NCBI GenBank assembly: GCA_015521735.1
Contig: WANQ01000005.1
Location: 1-49,929, forward strand
Direction of reading: 5' to 3'
Source of the DNA: Pyrodictiaceae archaeon
GTDB taxonomy: Archaea; Thermoproteota; Thermoprotei_A; Sulfolobales; WANQ01
Length of the DNA: 49,929 nucleotides
Made by a program: the position numbers and the translations under genes
Shown here: positions 17,728-26,296 of the stretch, piece by piece
Layout: the number at the start of each line of letters is the position of its first letter
Numbering within the stretch: position 1 is the first letter of the stretch
Notes under the pieces: generated by a model
The model's database searches: none
What the model was told of the DNA's origin: nothing
Seen by the model: only the letters and a program-made list of their open reading frames with translations

Positions 17728-18146
17728 TAGCCTTTACTTATTGTTGTAGGGTGCTTGTATTTTAGTTCTGGTAGTTTTTGGTATGCTTTTTCGTCGTAGC
17801 TTATGAGTGTTAGTTTTTCTGTTATTGCTGTTGCTGCGTGGAGGCTATCAAAGTATGTTAGCCCGTGTTTCTCTCTGAGCTTATGTGCTGTTTTATGGTA
17901 TTCTGGTTTTAGTGATAGTGTTCTTATTTCGTGGTATTGAAGTGCTTGTGCTAGTTTTTGCCAGAATTTTTCTTGGTCCGAGATTTTAAGGTTTTCTGAC
18001 CTTATTAGTAGGTCTATTTCTATTAGTGTGTATGGCGATAGGTATATCCCTGTTAACTGGTTTATTATCTGTCTTGCTTCTCCGTGCTTTGGGTCTTTAG
18101 GATTTATTGCTGCTAGTACCATGTCTGTTTCCACTAGCCATGTCAT
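17727..18146 (-). CDS. vapC: VapC-type PIN-domain ribonuclease toxin
   Basis: A 139-residue PIN protein: ETDMVLAAINPKD (first Asp), PYTLIEIDLLI, and GLTYFDSLHAATAI followed by ISYDEKAY with the other acidic residues. These are typical of VapC RNases. It starts 5 bases after the vapB stop. Together they form a type II toxin-antitoxin module. Compared with neighbours the coding strand is A/C-rich. Confidence 0.88.
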   Translation of the reverse strand: MTWLVETDMVLAAINPKDPKHGEARQIINQLTGIYLSPYTLIEIDLLIRSENLKISDQEKFWQKLAQALQYHEIRTLSLKPEYHKTAHKLREKHGLTYFDSLHAATAITEKLTLISYDEKAYQKLPELKYKHPTTISKG

Positions 18147-18151
18147 TTTCT

Positions 18152-18412
18152 CTATCCTTTCTCTAGTTTCCTCAGTTCTTGCTCTGCTATTTGTGATATC
18201 TTTTCTGGTTCTTTGCTTGCAATTATCTTTGATTCTACTACTAGTTCTGCTAGCTCATCTAGGGGGTCTCTTATTGGCTCTAATACTATCTTGTTGTCTT
18301 CTATTCTAAGTATTACGTGCCGCCCTATGTTTAGTTGTCTACGTATGTTTTTGGGGATGACTATCCGCCCCTTTCCATCTACTTTCACTATGATGGCCTC
18401 CAATGTATTCAC
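18152..18412 (-). CDS. vapB: VapB-type AbrB-fold antitoxin
   Basis: An 86-residue protein. The N-terminal ~45 residues are an AbrB/SpoVT swapped-hairpin domain (VKVDGKGRIVIPKNIRRQL). The C-terminal Glu/Lys-rich helix (~50-86) would wrap the VapC partner. It is the first gene of the pair and probably represses its own promoter together with VapC. Confidence 0.88.
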   Translation of the reverse strand: MNTLEAIIVKVDGKGRIVIPKNIRRQLNIGRHVILRIEDNKIVLEPIRDPLDELAELVVESKIIASKEPEKISQIAEQELRKLEKG

Positions 18413-18448
18413 CCATGTACTCCTTTACTTTCCCACTCTACGTATTAT

Positions 18449-18464
18449 CCCACTTATATGTGGG
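18449..18464. promoter_or_regulatory. Inverted repeat over the vapBC promoter
   Basis: CCCAC-TTATAT-GTGGG: a 5-base inverted repeat with the likely TATA box as its spacer, 37-52 bases upstream of vapB. A dimeric AbrB-type antitoxin bound here would block the TATA-binding protein, so it is a good candidate autoregulatory operator. Confidence 0.45.
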
Positions 18465-18571
18465 TGGTCTGGTTTAAATAAGTGTGTCGTCGTAGGGAAG
18501 GGTTTAAGGATAAAGCATGGTATTTGTTCTTTTTGTCTTTTTGTCACCTGGACTATGGTGAATATGGTAGG

Positions 18572-19315
18572 CTATAAGGGAGTCTTTCTCTCCTTAATCT
18601 TTTCTAGTATTGTTGGTTGTTTTCTTAATTGTTCTAGTGTTATTGTTCCACGTGGCTTTGTGGCTACTAGTACGTATATTGATCTTATCCCTGTTTCCAG
18701 GATGTCTACGTCTTTGAAGAATAGCCACAGCAGTGCTCCAAGGGCTGCTATACTCCAATAGTATAGTTCCATGTATGTGTTTCTCCTTGGGTCTCCTAGG
18801 TCTATTACTATTCTCTTACATGTTCCTTTCAATGGGTTGTAGTCTACGTATATGTCTAGTACGGTTCTATTCTTGCCTTCTACGACGTTTATGTGACGGT
18901 AGCCTCCATGGACTATGTGGTAGAATCTATCTGATTCCTCTAGAACTAGTACACCATCCCCTACTAGGATACCGGCTATTGAGGCTAAGAGCTTGTTCAT
19001 GGCCCATGGATTGAAGTGTGGTGTTGACGAACCCCACATTACTGCTAGGTCAAATGTCTTGTTTAAGGTGTATAGCATGGTTACGTCTATGGCGTGGGTT
19101 TCTGGTTCTATGCCTAATTCCCTAGTTATCCATTCAACTCCTTTTAGGAGAGCGTTTGATCTGATGTCTACGAGTGTTAGTGTTACCCTATAGCCTTTCT
19201 CTAATAGTAGTTTAGCGAACACGTAGCCTCCGATACCAGTACCACTACATACGTCAATTATTCTGATAAGGTCTTTGCCTTCAAGGATTTTGGCTAAGAA
19301 CTTGTGTTCCAGCAC
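18572..19315 (-). CDS. SAM-dependent methyltransferase (class I), N-terminus uncertain
   Basis: At least 247 residues from GTG 19315. Motif I RIIDVCSGTGIGGYVFA and an acidic TLVDIRSN strand show a Rossmann methyltransferase; the target is unknown. Coding sequence clearly continues upstream in frame to about 19405 (LYDIFPWPEDPSDSNFSERL) without ATG, GTG or TTG. Either it starts at a non-standard codon (ATA 19391-19393), or a TTG/GTG start near 19430 in another frame is joined by a +1 shift. No operon partner; it precedes vapBC on the same strand. Confidence 0.65.
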   Translation of the reverse strand: MLEHKFLAKILEGKDLIRIIDVCSGTGIGGYVFAKLLLEKGYRVTLTLVDIRSNALLKGVEWITRELGIEPETHAIDVTMLYTLNKTFDLAVMWGSSTPHFNPWAMNKLLASIAGILVGDGVLVLEESDRFYHIVHGGYRHINVVEGKNRTVLDIYVDYNPLKGTCKRIVIDLGDPRRNTYMELYYWSIAALGALLWLFFKDVDILETGIRSIYVLVATKPRGTITLEQLRKQPTILEKIKERKTPL

Positions 19316-19491
19316 TCTTTTGGCAAGGTCTAGGCTTATTCTTAGCCTTTCAGAGAAGTTAGAATCACTTGGGTCTTCAGGCCATGGAAATATATCATAG
19401 AGTTTATTTAGGTTTGATAATCTCGATCACCAATATAATGTTTTAAGATAAACGATATATAAACATAGTTTTTCGAGTAATTATGGTTCTT

Positions 19492-20052
19492 CTAGATCTT
19501 AATTCTTAGATGTAGATAGAGTAGTAATGCTGTTAACGTTTTTGCATCAGCGGGTTGTCTCTCTAATAGTAGTCTTAGTGCTTGCTTAATTGTGGTCTTC
19601 TCTATTCTTATGGCTTCATATGGTTCTGGTCGGGGTTTTCCAGGTTGCAGGTCTTTTGCTACAAATATATGTATGATTTCGTTACTATATCCTGGTGTTG
19701 GATGAATACTTGCTAGTTTTTCCAGCTTACCAGGCCTATAGCCTGTTTCCTCTATTAGTTCTCTTATAGCTGTTTCCTCTAGTTTTTCTCCACGTTCTAC
19801 AATTCCTGCTGGTATTTCTATAATCCATTTACCTATAGCTGGTCTATACTGTTTGATTAGTATTATCTCAGTATGCTCTGGGTTTTGGTGTTCGTTTAAT
19901 ATTGGTAATATTGCTACTGCTTCGCCAAAATCTACTATCTCTTTAAAGGTTTTCTTACCGTTTACTTCTATGTATAGCTTTTTCAGTGTTACACGTTTCC
20001 CATGATATATTGTTTCTTCTCCTAATGTTTTAATGTCATAGTTTTCGTTCAT
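19492..20052 (-). CDS. Nudix hydrolase, ADP-ribose pyrophosphatase-like
   Basis: A 186-residue protein. The Nudix box GIVERGEKLEETAIRELIEETG matches GX5EX7REUXEEXGU. The surrounding sequence (IIEIPAG before the box and HPTPGYSNEIIHIFVA after it) matches ADP-ribose/ADP-sugar pyrophosphatases. It probably hydrolyses ADP-ribose to AMP and ribose 5-phosphate. Divergent from aIF5A. Confidence 0.88.
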   Translation of the reverse strand: MNENYDIKTLGEETIYHGKRVTLKKLYIEVNGKKTFKEIVDFGEAVAILPILNEHQNPEHTEIILIKQYRPAIGKWIIEIPAGIVERGEKLEETAIRELIEETGYRPGKLEKLASIHPTPGYSNEIIHIFVAKDLQPGKPRPEPYEAIRIEKTTIKQALRLLLERQPADAKTLTALLLYLHLRIKI

Positions 20053-20133
20053 GGCTTATTTCCCTTCTCGTCTTATTTTTCTGGGTAGGGTTTTTAACGT
20101 AGTTGTTGCATTTTTGTGTATGGGGTAAGTGTT

Positions 20134-20535
20134 ATGAGTAAGACGTATGCTACTTTAGGTGAACTAAAGCCTGGCAACTATATTATCATTGATGGTGAGC
20201 CCTGCAAGATAGTTGAGATGAGTAAGGCTAAAACGGGTAAACATGGTAGCGCTAAAGCCCATGTTGTCGCTATTAGCTTGTTTACGGGCGCCAAGAAGAC
20301 AATGGTTGCTCCAGTCGATACCCGTGTAGAAGTTCCTATCATCGATAAGAGAACAGGTCAAGTAATAGCTGATATGGGTGATAGTGTTCAAATAATGGAT
20401 ATGGAGACTTATGATACATTTGAAGTTGAGAAGCCCAATGATCCAGAACTTGCTGAGAAGCTTAAACCTGGCGTTGAGGTAGAATACTGGGTTGTAATGG
20501 GCCGTAGAATGATTGTACGTGTACGTGGAGGCTAA
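20134..20535 (+). CDS. eif5A: Translation initiation factor aIF5A
   Basis: A 133-residue protein, the normal length. The hypusine loop KTGKHGSAK is present, with the modified Lys at position 36. An N-terminal SH3-like barrel is followed by an OB-fold domain. It relieves ribosome stalling during elongation. ATG 20134 is chosen because the family starts just before this point; GTG 20116 would add six unneeded residues. Confidence 0.95.
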   Translation: MSKTYATLGELKPGNYIIIDGEPCKIVEMSKAKTGKHGSAKAHVVAISLFTGAKKTMVAPVDTRVEVPIIDKRTGQVIADMGDSVQIMDMETYDTFEVEKPNDPELAEKLKPGVEVEYWVVMGRRMIVRVRGG

Positions 20536-20677
20536 AAGAGGTAACTCCTAGATAGAGGGTTTAGCGTTTTCTAAGTTTTTCCTCCAGTACACCTAGCCAT
20601 CGTTGAATAGTACTATTTATTAATGCTGTAAATTTAAGGTTAAGCTAGCTAATGCCGTATAAGTGGTGTTATAGGAC

Positions 20678-22021
20678 TTGGTACTAGGCTTAGAGGGTAT
20701 TAGAGAAGGCTTAAGAAAGTTCCTTAGGAGTAGCGCTAGCTACGAAAAAGCTGTTAACGAATTCATACGTGATCTTCAACGTACACTCATTAAAGCTGAT
20801 GTCAACGTACGATTAGTCTTCGAGTTATCGCAGAGAATTAAGAAGAAAGCTTTAGAGGAGCAGCCTCCTCCAGGTGTTAGTCGTAGAGACTGGTTTGTTA
20901 AAATAGTATATGACGTACTTTCAGAATTCTTTGGCGGTGATAAAGAGCCTAGAGTTACTCCTACAAGAACACCTTGGATTATGCTCTTGGTAGGCGTACA
21001 AGGTAGCGGTAAGACTACTACTGCTGCTAAGTTGGCATTATATTACAAGGAGCATGGATATAGAGTTGGCTTAGTTGCTGCAGATGTTTATAGACCTGCA
21101 GCTTATGATCAATTGAAACAGCTTGGCGAGAAAATAAGAGTACCAGTCTACGGTTTGCCTGGTGAACGTGATGCTGTAAAGATTGCTAAGGAAGGTGTAA
21201 AGTATTTCACGAGTAGAGGCTACGATATCGTAATCGTCGATACAGCCGGTAGACATGGTTATGGCGAGGAACAAGCATTACTTGATGAGATGAAGGCGAT
21301 AGCTAGGGCAATTAAACCAAACGAAGTAGTGCTAGTCATAGATGCTGTCATGGGGCAAAAAGCATATGATTTAGCAAAGAGATTTCATGAAGCTACACCC
21401 ATAGGCTCCATAGTTGTAACAAAACTTGATGGATCAGCTAAGGGTGGAGGAGCCCTATCAGCTATAGCTGCTACAGGAGCTACCATAAAGTTTGTTGGAA
21501 CAGGAGAAAAAGTTGATGAACTAGAGGTATTTAATCCACGTAGATTTGTGGCTAGGCTACTTGGCTTAGGAGATATAGAGGGATTATTAGAGAGAGTTAA
21601 ACGCGTTGAAGAACTAGTTGAAGCTCAGAAACGTGTTGAAGCAATTCTCTCAGGTAGGCTTACTCTTAGAGACCTATATCACCAAATAATTGGTATGAAG
21701 AAGCTTGGACCACTTAGGAAAATACTAGAAATGATTCCAGGGCTTGCATTGTATAATATTGGTGAAGAACAGTTAAAATTAAGTGAAGAAAAGATGAATA
21801 AATGGCTAGCCATAATAAACTCAATGACATACGAAGAACTAGATCACCCAGAAATAATAGATAAGTCCAGGATGAAGCGAATAGCTATAGGTGCAGGCGT
21901 AAAAGTCGATGATGTAAAAGAACTATTAAACCATTACTTCATGTTAAAGAAGATGTTAAAGCAGTTGAAGCGTGGAAGGAAGTTTAAAGGACTTCTTAAG
22001 GGAATTGGGGATATTAGGTGA
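20678..22021 (+). CDS. srp54: Signal recognition particle GTPase SRP54
   Basis: A 447-residue protein with N, G and M domains. The G domain has GVQGSGKTTTAAKLA, DTAGRHGYGE and TKLDGSAKGGG; the M domain (~310-447) is Met-containing and basic. It binds signal peptides and 7S RNA and docks with FtsY. Starts at TTG 20678. Its stop overlaps the next gene by 4 bases, so srp54, trmY-like and pus10 form an operon. Confidence 0.96.
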   Translation: MVLGLEGIREGLRKFLRSSASYEKAVNEFIRDLQRTLIKADVNVRLVFELSQRIKKKALEEQPPPGVSRRDWFVKIVYDVLSEFFGGDKEPRVTPTRTPWIMLLVGVQGSGKTTTAAKLALYYKEHGYRVGLVAADVYRPAAYDQLKQLGEKIRVPVYGLPGERDAVKIAKEGVKYFTSRGYDIVIVDTAGRHGYGEEQALLDEMKAIARAIKPNEVVLVIDAVMGQKAYDLAKRFHEATPIGSIVVTKLDGSAKGGGALSAIAATGATIKFVGTGEKVDELEVFNPRRFVARLLGLGDIEGLLERVKRVEELVEAQKRVEAILSGRLTLRDLYHQIIGMKKLGPLRKILEMIPGLALYNIGEEQLKLSEEKMNKWLAIINSMTYEELDHPEIIDKSRMKRIAIGAGVKVDDVKELLNHYFMLKKMLKQLKRGRKFKGLLKGIGDIR

Positions 22022-22500
22022 AGAGAATCATAGTAATAGACGTTGACTCTGAACCCAAGTGTACAGGATATATAACATCTACTATTTCAGCATCACTACT
22101 ATTGTCTCATAACATTAGGAGGGATACTAAACTCTACATAATATTTAGTAAAGGCTACGTATACATTGACGGTGGAAGTGTTAGAAATCTTAGACCAGAT
22201 TTTGAGTCAATGTGTGGGCTTTTCAAAGCAGCCATTAAGGGTAAAACAAGGTATGGTATACGCTACAATGAATCGAAGCCATCAATTATAGTTGACGAGT
22301 TATTAATACTTAGTAGACGTGGTGAACACTTAGTGGAAGGGACACTTAAATGTAAGAGTAGACTCATAGGTTTAGCTACTCAAAGTGCATCTAAATATAT
22401 TGTTTCTAAAAATACTAGGTATGTATACTTTGAGGAAAACTATGCTATACCACATATAATATTATTATTCAATTATGTATTAGATAGGAGAAGTAGGTGA
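22018..22500 (+). CDS. trmY: TrmY-like tRNA pseudouridine-54 N1-methyltransferase (SPOUT)
   Basis: A 160-residue protein, shorter than usual TrmY (~190-200). It keeps the family region SHNIRRDTKLYIIF, GSVRNLRPDFESMCGLFKAAIKG (DUF358/TrmY) but the C-terminal knot region is less clear. TrmY converts pseudouridine 54 in the T-loop to its N1-methyl form. The GTG start overlaps srp54 by 4 bases, and its stop overlaps pus10 by 4 bases. The linkage to Pus10, which makes pseudouridine 54, supports the call. Confidence 0.72.
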   Translation: MKRIIVIDVDSEPKCTGYITSTISASLLLSHNIRRDTKLYIIFSKGYVYIDGGSVRNLRPDFESMCGLFKAAIKGKTRYGIRYNESKPSIIVDELLILSRRGEHLVEGTLKCKSRLIGLATQSASKYIVSKNTRYVYFEENYAIPHIILLFNYVLDRRSR

Positions 22501-23822
22501 TGAGGTACTTAAAGAGCATGGTCGATGAAAATATTCTTGACAAAACATTGGCCTTGCTTAAAAAATACTATTTATGTGATAACTGCTTAGGTAGACTATT
22601 TGCTAGACTAGGAAGAGGTTTAACCAATAAGCAAAGAGGTGAAACACTTAAGATAGTAGCATTAATGGAGGCTCACCGAAAATTAATTGAAGGCTTATTA
22701 AGTGTTGAGGAATTTGAGAAAATAGCTACTAATATAGGCTCTATAGCCGATGATACAGCAGTAGAACTAGGACTAGACCTAAAACTTAGCGAAATCCGCA
22801 AATGTAGTATATGTGGTTTTCAATCACTAGACTTAAAGATCAACGAATACGCCAAGAAAGCACTAGAGCTACTTAGGAGATACTCTGCAAGAACATTTCT
22901 TGTCGGCGTTATGAAAAATAGTTCAATAGAACGTAAGGAGGAAGCTATTGCTAGTGAATATGGATTAAAATTCTATGAGAATGTAAGAAACGAGTTAAAG
23001 AGAGAGGTAGGTAAAGCAGTACAGTCGATGTCTAATATGAACGTAAGAGTAGACTTCAGTAAACCAGACATAGTAGTGGTCATAGACTTAGACAAGGATA
23101 TAGTGTCTATTAGGAGAATGCCATTATATCTCAAGGGCTTATACTGGAAGTTAGGAAGAAATATTTCTCAATCTAAATGGATACTATGGGATGGATCAAA
23201 AAAGTATCCTTACTCAGTTCAAGAAGCACTAGAAACATTAAAAGAACTAATTGGTGCCAAGGAGGTAGTACTCCATGCTTCTGGTAGAGAAGATGTTGAT
23301 GTACGCATGCTTGGATCCGGTAGACTATTTATTGTAGAAGTCAAAGAACCTGAAAAGTACTCCTTCTCAATAAGGGATATTGAAAGAAAAGTCAATGAAA
23401 AGTCAAGATACGTAAAGGTAAGATTTCTTGGAGAAGCTTCCCGAAAAGAGGTAAGATTAGCAAAAATGGAGCATGCGAGAAAAATAAAGGTATACAAGGC
23501 ATTAGTAGTTGTAGATAAGAATGTTTCTGAAGAACAACTACGTGGTCTAGAGGAATATTTTACGAACAAAGTAGTGCGTCAGAGAACTCCTCGAAGAGTA
23601 CTACATAGAAGACCTGATGTAGTTAGATTGAGAAGAGTACATAGTATTAAAACAAAACTTTTATCATCACATGTTTTTGAGGCATTAATTAAATGTGATG
23701 GAGGACTATACATTAAGGAGCTTGTCAGCGGTGATAATGGGCGGACTAAGCCTAGCTTTTCCGAGTACTTAAAGGCTGAAGCTAAGTGCGTTGAATTAGA
23801 CGTAGTATATGTTAGTACATAG
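22497..23822 (+). CDS. pus10: tRNA pseudouridine synthase Pus10
   Basis: A 441-residue protein. The N-terminus has a Cys-rich part (CDNCLGRLFA, CSICGF) and a THUMP-like region. The catalytic domain contains HASGREDVDVRMLGSGR with the catalytic Asp in the position typical of Pus10. It makes pseudouridine 54 and 55 in archaeal tRNA. Overlaps the TrmY-like gene by 4 bases. Confidence 0.93.
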   Translation: MMRYLKSMVDENILDKTLALLKKYYLCDNCLGRLFARLGRGLTNKQRGETLKIVALMEAHRKLIEGLLSVEEFEKIATNIGSIADDTAVELGLDLKLSEIRKCSICGFQSLDLKINEYAKKALELLRRYSARTFLVGVMKNSSIERKEEAIASEYGLKFYENVRNELKREVGKAVQSMSNMNVRVDFSKPDIVVVIDLDKDIVSIRRMPLYLKGLYWKLGRNISQSKWILWDGSKKYPYSVQEALETLKELIGAKEVVLHASGREDVDVRMLGSGRLFIVEVKEPEKYSFSIRDIERKVNEKSRYVKVRFLGEASRKEVRLAKMEHARKIKVYKALVVVDKNVSEEQLRGLEEYFTNKVVRQRTPRRVLHRRPDVVRLRRVHSIKTKLLSSHVFEALIKCDGGLYIKELVSGDNGRTKPSFSEYLKAEAKCVELDVVYVST

Positions 23823-23910
23823 AGTTAGAATTAATTGGAGGAGAAACCCTTATAGCCTATACACTGTTTTAACGAGATAGGGTTAGCTTAGTAAGATGAG
23901 GGATTAGCTA

Positions 23911-24270
23911 ATGGTTAAAGCACCTAAAGGCTTTAGGCATAGAACTAGGAAGCTGTTAAGGAAACATGTAAGAGAGAAAGGAGCGGTTCCGCCATTAAGT
24001 TTACTAATGTATGAGTACAAGCCTGGAGATAGAGTATACATAGTAATTAACCCATCTGTAATGAAAGGTATGCCTCATAGAAGATACCATGGTAAAGTAG
24101 GACTTATTTCAGGTAAACGTGGTAAATCTTATGAAGTTCTTGTTAGGGTTGGCGGTAAGGTAAAGAAGCTATACATTAGACCTGAACATCTTAGACCTAC
24201 GCCCGAAACAAGGAAGAGAATAGAGGAAGAACTTAAAAAGGAGCTAGAAGAATTGAGGAAGCCTAAATAA
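23911..24270 (+). CDS. rpl21e: Ribosomal protein L21e
   Basis: A 119-residue basic protein with the L21e pattern: GFRHRTRKLL at the start, YKPGDRVYIVINPSVMKGMPHRRYHGKVG in the SH3-like core, and LYIRPEHLRP. Part of the archaeal large subunit. A long charged C-terminal helix follows. First gene of the conserved L21e-rpoF-DUF655-ksgA array. Confidence 0.95.
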   Translation: MVKAPKGFRHRTRKLLRKHVREKGAVPPLSLLMYEYKPGDRVYIVINPSVMKGMPHRRYHGKVGLISGKRGKSYEVLVRVGGKVKKLYIRPEHLRPTPETRKRIEEELKKELEELRKPK

Positions 24271-24351
24271 AAAGTATTACCAGAACATACTGTTACCCGA
24301 CCACTATTTTAATTATGGAAAAGTATGAATAAACTCGTATAGGGAGGTATA

Positions 24352-24693
24352 TTGGCGTTTGAAATCAAATCATCTGAGGACGTATCAATACCTGAGGTTA
24401 AGCAGATACTTGAAAAAAGGCTTAGTGAAGGAGAAGTAAGCGACGTAGTTATACGAACGTATGAGTACGTTAGGAAGTTTGTTAAGTGTAGTGAAGAGGG
24501 AGTTAATAAGTTAAAGAAGTTTCTTAAGGAGAAAGGTTTTAATGATAAGACTATAGCTATGATACTGAGTATTTGTCCTACCACAGTAGAGGAATTGAGA
24601 ACACTTCTAGTATTTGAGGATAAAAGTTACGATACAAGTGTACTAGAGGAAGTAGTAAGCGAGGTTAAGAAGTACCTAGTTAGTGAAAAGTAA
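24352..24693 (+). CDS. rpoF: RNA polymerase subunit F (Rpb4 homologue)
   Basis: A 113-residue protein resembling archaeal RpoF, with the HRDC-like helical core (GVNKLKKFLKEKGFNDKTIAMILSI is split by family motifs) and PTTVEELRTLL. Together with RpoE it forms the polymerase stalk. TTG 24352 is the start, with a strong GGGAGGT upstream. Located in its usual place after L21e. Confidence 0.92.
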   Translation: MAFEIKSSEDVSIPEVKQILEKRLSEGEVSDVVIRTYEYVRKFVKCSEEGVNKLKKFLKEKGFNDKTIAMILSICPTTVEELRTLLVFEDKSYDTSVLEEVVSEVKKYLVSEK

Positions 24694-24805
24694 GAATAAT
24701 GCTGGGTTAGAGGACTAGTTAAAATATAGTTCTAGACCATTAAATATCCCTAGACTACACACTAATACTTACACGCCTAAGTTTAGATAAGAGGCTTGAT
24801 GAGTA

Positions 24806-25483
24806 GTGAGCTATACACCAAGGTTTACTCCCCGACGTAGCAGAGTTCGAAGAGATACACCAACCATATTCCATGACGAATGGGCCTATGTACTCGATTT
24901 CCTACCTCAAGGCAACCCTCTAGATAGACATCCACAGCATAGAACTAGAGCTCTTGCGCAAGTACTAGGCGACATGTTCTTCACACTTCTAGAGGTATAT
25001 CCTCGCCCGGACCAATACTTATCGATTGGTGAAAGAGTATACATAGGTAAGGGTAAACGTGATAAGATACTCCAAATATTTGGTAGAATAACTTACGAAG
25101 ACCTAACAACTGTTGCACGTGACACTCTACCTCAAGTAGTATACCAGATTGTGAAGGAGAAGGAACCTATATTTGTTCGCTTCTTCAATATAGCAGAACC
25201 CGTAACACTAAAACTACATTCATTAGAATTATTGCCAGGCATAGGTAAGAAGTCTATGAGAGTGATACTTGAGGAAAGAAGAAAGAAGCCCTTTGAATCA
25301 TTTGAAGATATAGAAAAGAGAACTAGAATTAATGACCCAGCTAAAGTCATAGCCGATAGAATAGTACTTGAGCTTCAGGGAGGCCAAAAGTATTACTTAT
25401 TTGTGAAACCCTATGGTGAGCAAGGCGCCATATTTCTGGGATACCTTGTCAGAATATATAGGGAATTAGGCCTAATCGGCTAA
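24806..25483 (+). CDS. DUF655 RNA-binding-like protein
   Basis: A 225-residue protein of the DUF655 family. An N-terminal basic tail is followed by WAYVLDFLPQGNP, an S1/OB-like part with ERVYIGKGKRD, and a helix-hairpin-helix segment LELLPGIGKKSMRVILEERRKKPF. Its position between rpoF and ksgA is conserved in archaea. Probably a nucleic-acid-binding protein of transcription or ribosome assembly. GTG 24806 is the start. Confidence 0.87.
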   Translation: MSYTPRFTPRRSRVRRDTPTIFHDEWAYVLDFLPQGNPLDRHPQHRTRALAQVLGDMFFTLLEVYPRPDQYLSIGERVYIGKGKRDKILQIFGRITYEDLTTVARDTLPQVVYQIVKEKEPIFVRFFNIAEPVTLKLHSLELLPGIGKKSMRVILEERRKKPFESFEDIEKRTRINDPAKVIADRIVLELQGGQKYYLFVKPYGEQGAIFLGYLVRIYRELGLIG

Positions 25484-25487
25484 TATC

Positions 25488-26294
25488 ATGATGCCTCCTA
25501 TCCTATCTAGAAAAGCCTTGTTAGCTTGGACTAAAAATATTCTTAAAGAATACGGTATTAGGCCTAAGAAGAAGCTTAGTCAAAACTTTGTCGTAGACCC
25601 GCAAATTGTTAAAGATATACTAAGGCTAGTAAGCAATGAGGATATGGTATTAGAGGTAGGCTGTGGTATCGGTACAGTAACATACTATTTATCATTAAAT
25701 AATAGATACGTAGTATGCACTGAAATAGATAAGAGTTTTCTACCCATCTTATCCAAACTCCTCCCAGACAATACAGATATAATATTAGGAGATTCGCTTA
25801 AGCATATAACCCGATTATATAAAGGCGTTATAGTATCCAATGTACCTTACCATATAACTTCACAACTAATTATCAGTATCCTAAAATCACGTGCAAGGAA
25901 AGCAATCCTAGTACTGCAAAGAGAGGTGGCTTTAAGAATAATAGCGAGACCAGGGTCAAGAGAGTATGGGAGATTAACTATTATAACACAATACATAGCT
26001 GATGCAAGGTTACTGAAAACTTATCCTCCACATAGTTTTTACCCTGCTCCCGAAGTATCTAGCTCTCTAGTAGAACTAAAACGTAAAAGACTCTGGGACG
26101 ACTTAGCAGATATTGTGGAAAGGTTGACAAGATGTCTATTCTCTGAAAGAAATAAGAAAGCAGTTAAGGTAATACAGAAATGTATAGGCAGAGTACCGGG
26201 AGAGATATTAGAGAAGTACATGGGTTTAAGAGTGAAGGATCTAAGTGTAGAGGACATAGTTTCGATAGCATTATATGCGAAGAATATAGTGTAG
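25488..26294 (+). CDS. ksgA: 16S rRNA adenine dimethyltransferase KsgA/Dim1
   Basis: A 268-residue protein. N-terminal KKLSQNFVVDPQIV, motif I VLEVGCGIGTVTYYL, and motif IV SNVPYHITSQLI (family NLPY, here NVPY) identify KsgA/Dim1, which dimethylates two adjacent adenines near the 3' end of 16S rRNA. It starts 4 bases after DUF655 and its stop is 2 bases before the probable start of the HemK2-like gene. Confidence 0.95.
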   Translation: MMPPILSRKALLAWTKNILKEYGIRPKKKLSQNFVVDPQIVKDILRLVSNEDMVLEVGCGIGTVTYYLSLNNRYVVCTEIDKSFLPILSKLLPDNTDIILGDSLKHITRLYKGVIVSNVPYHITSQLIISILKSRARKAILVLQREVALRIIARPGSREYGRLTIITQYIADARLLKTYPPHSFYPAPEVSSSLVELKRKRLWDDLADIVERLTRCLFSERNKKAVKVIQKCIGRVPGEILEKYMGLRVKDLSVEDIVSIALYAKNIV

Positions 26295-26296
26295 GC

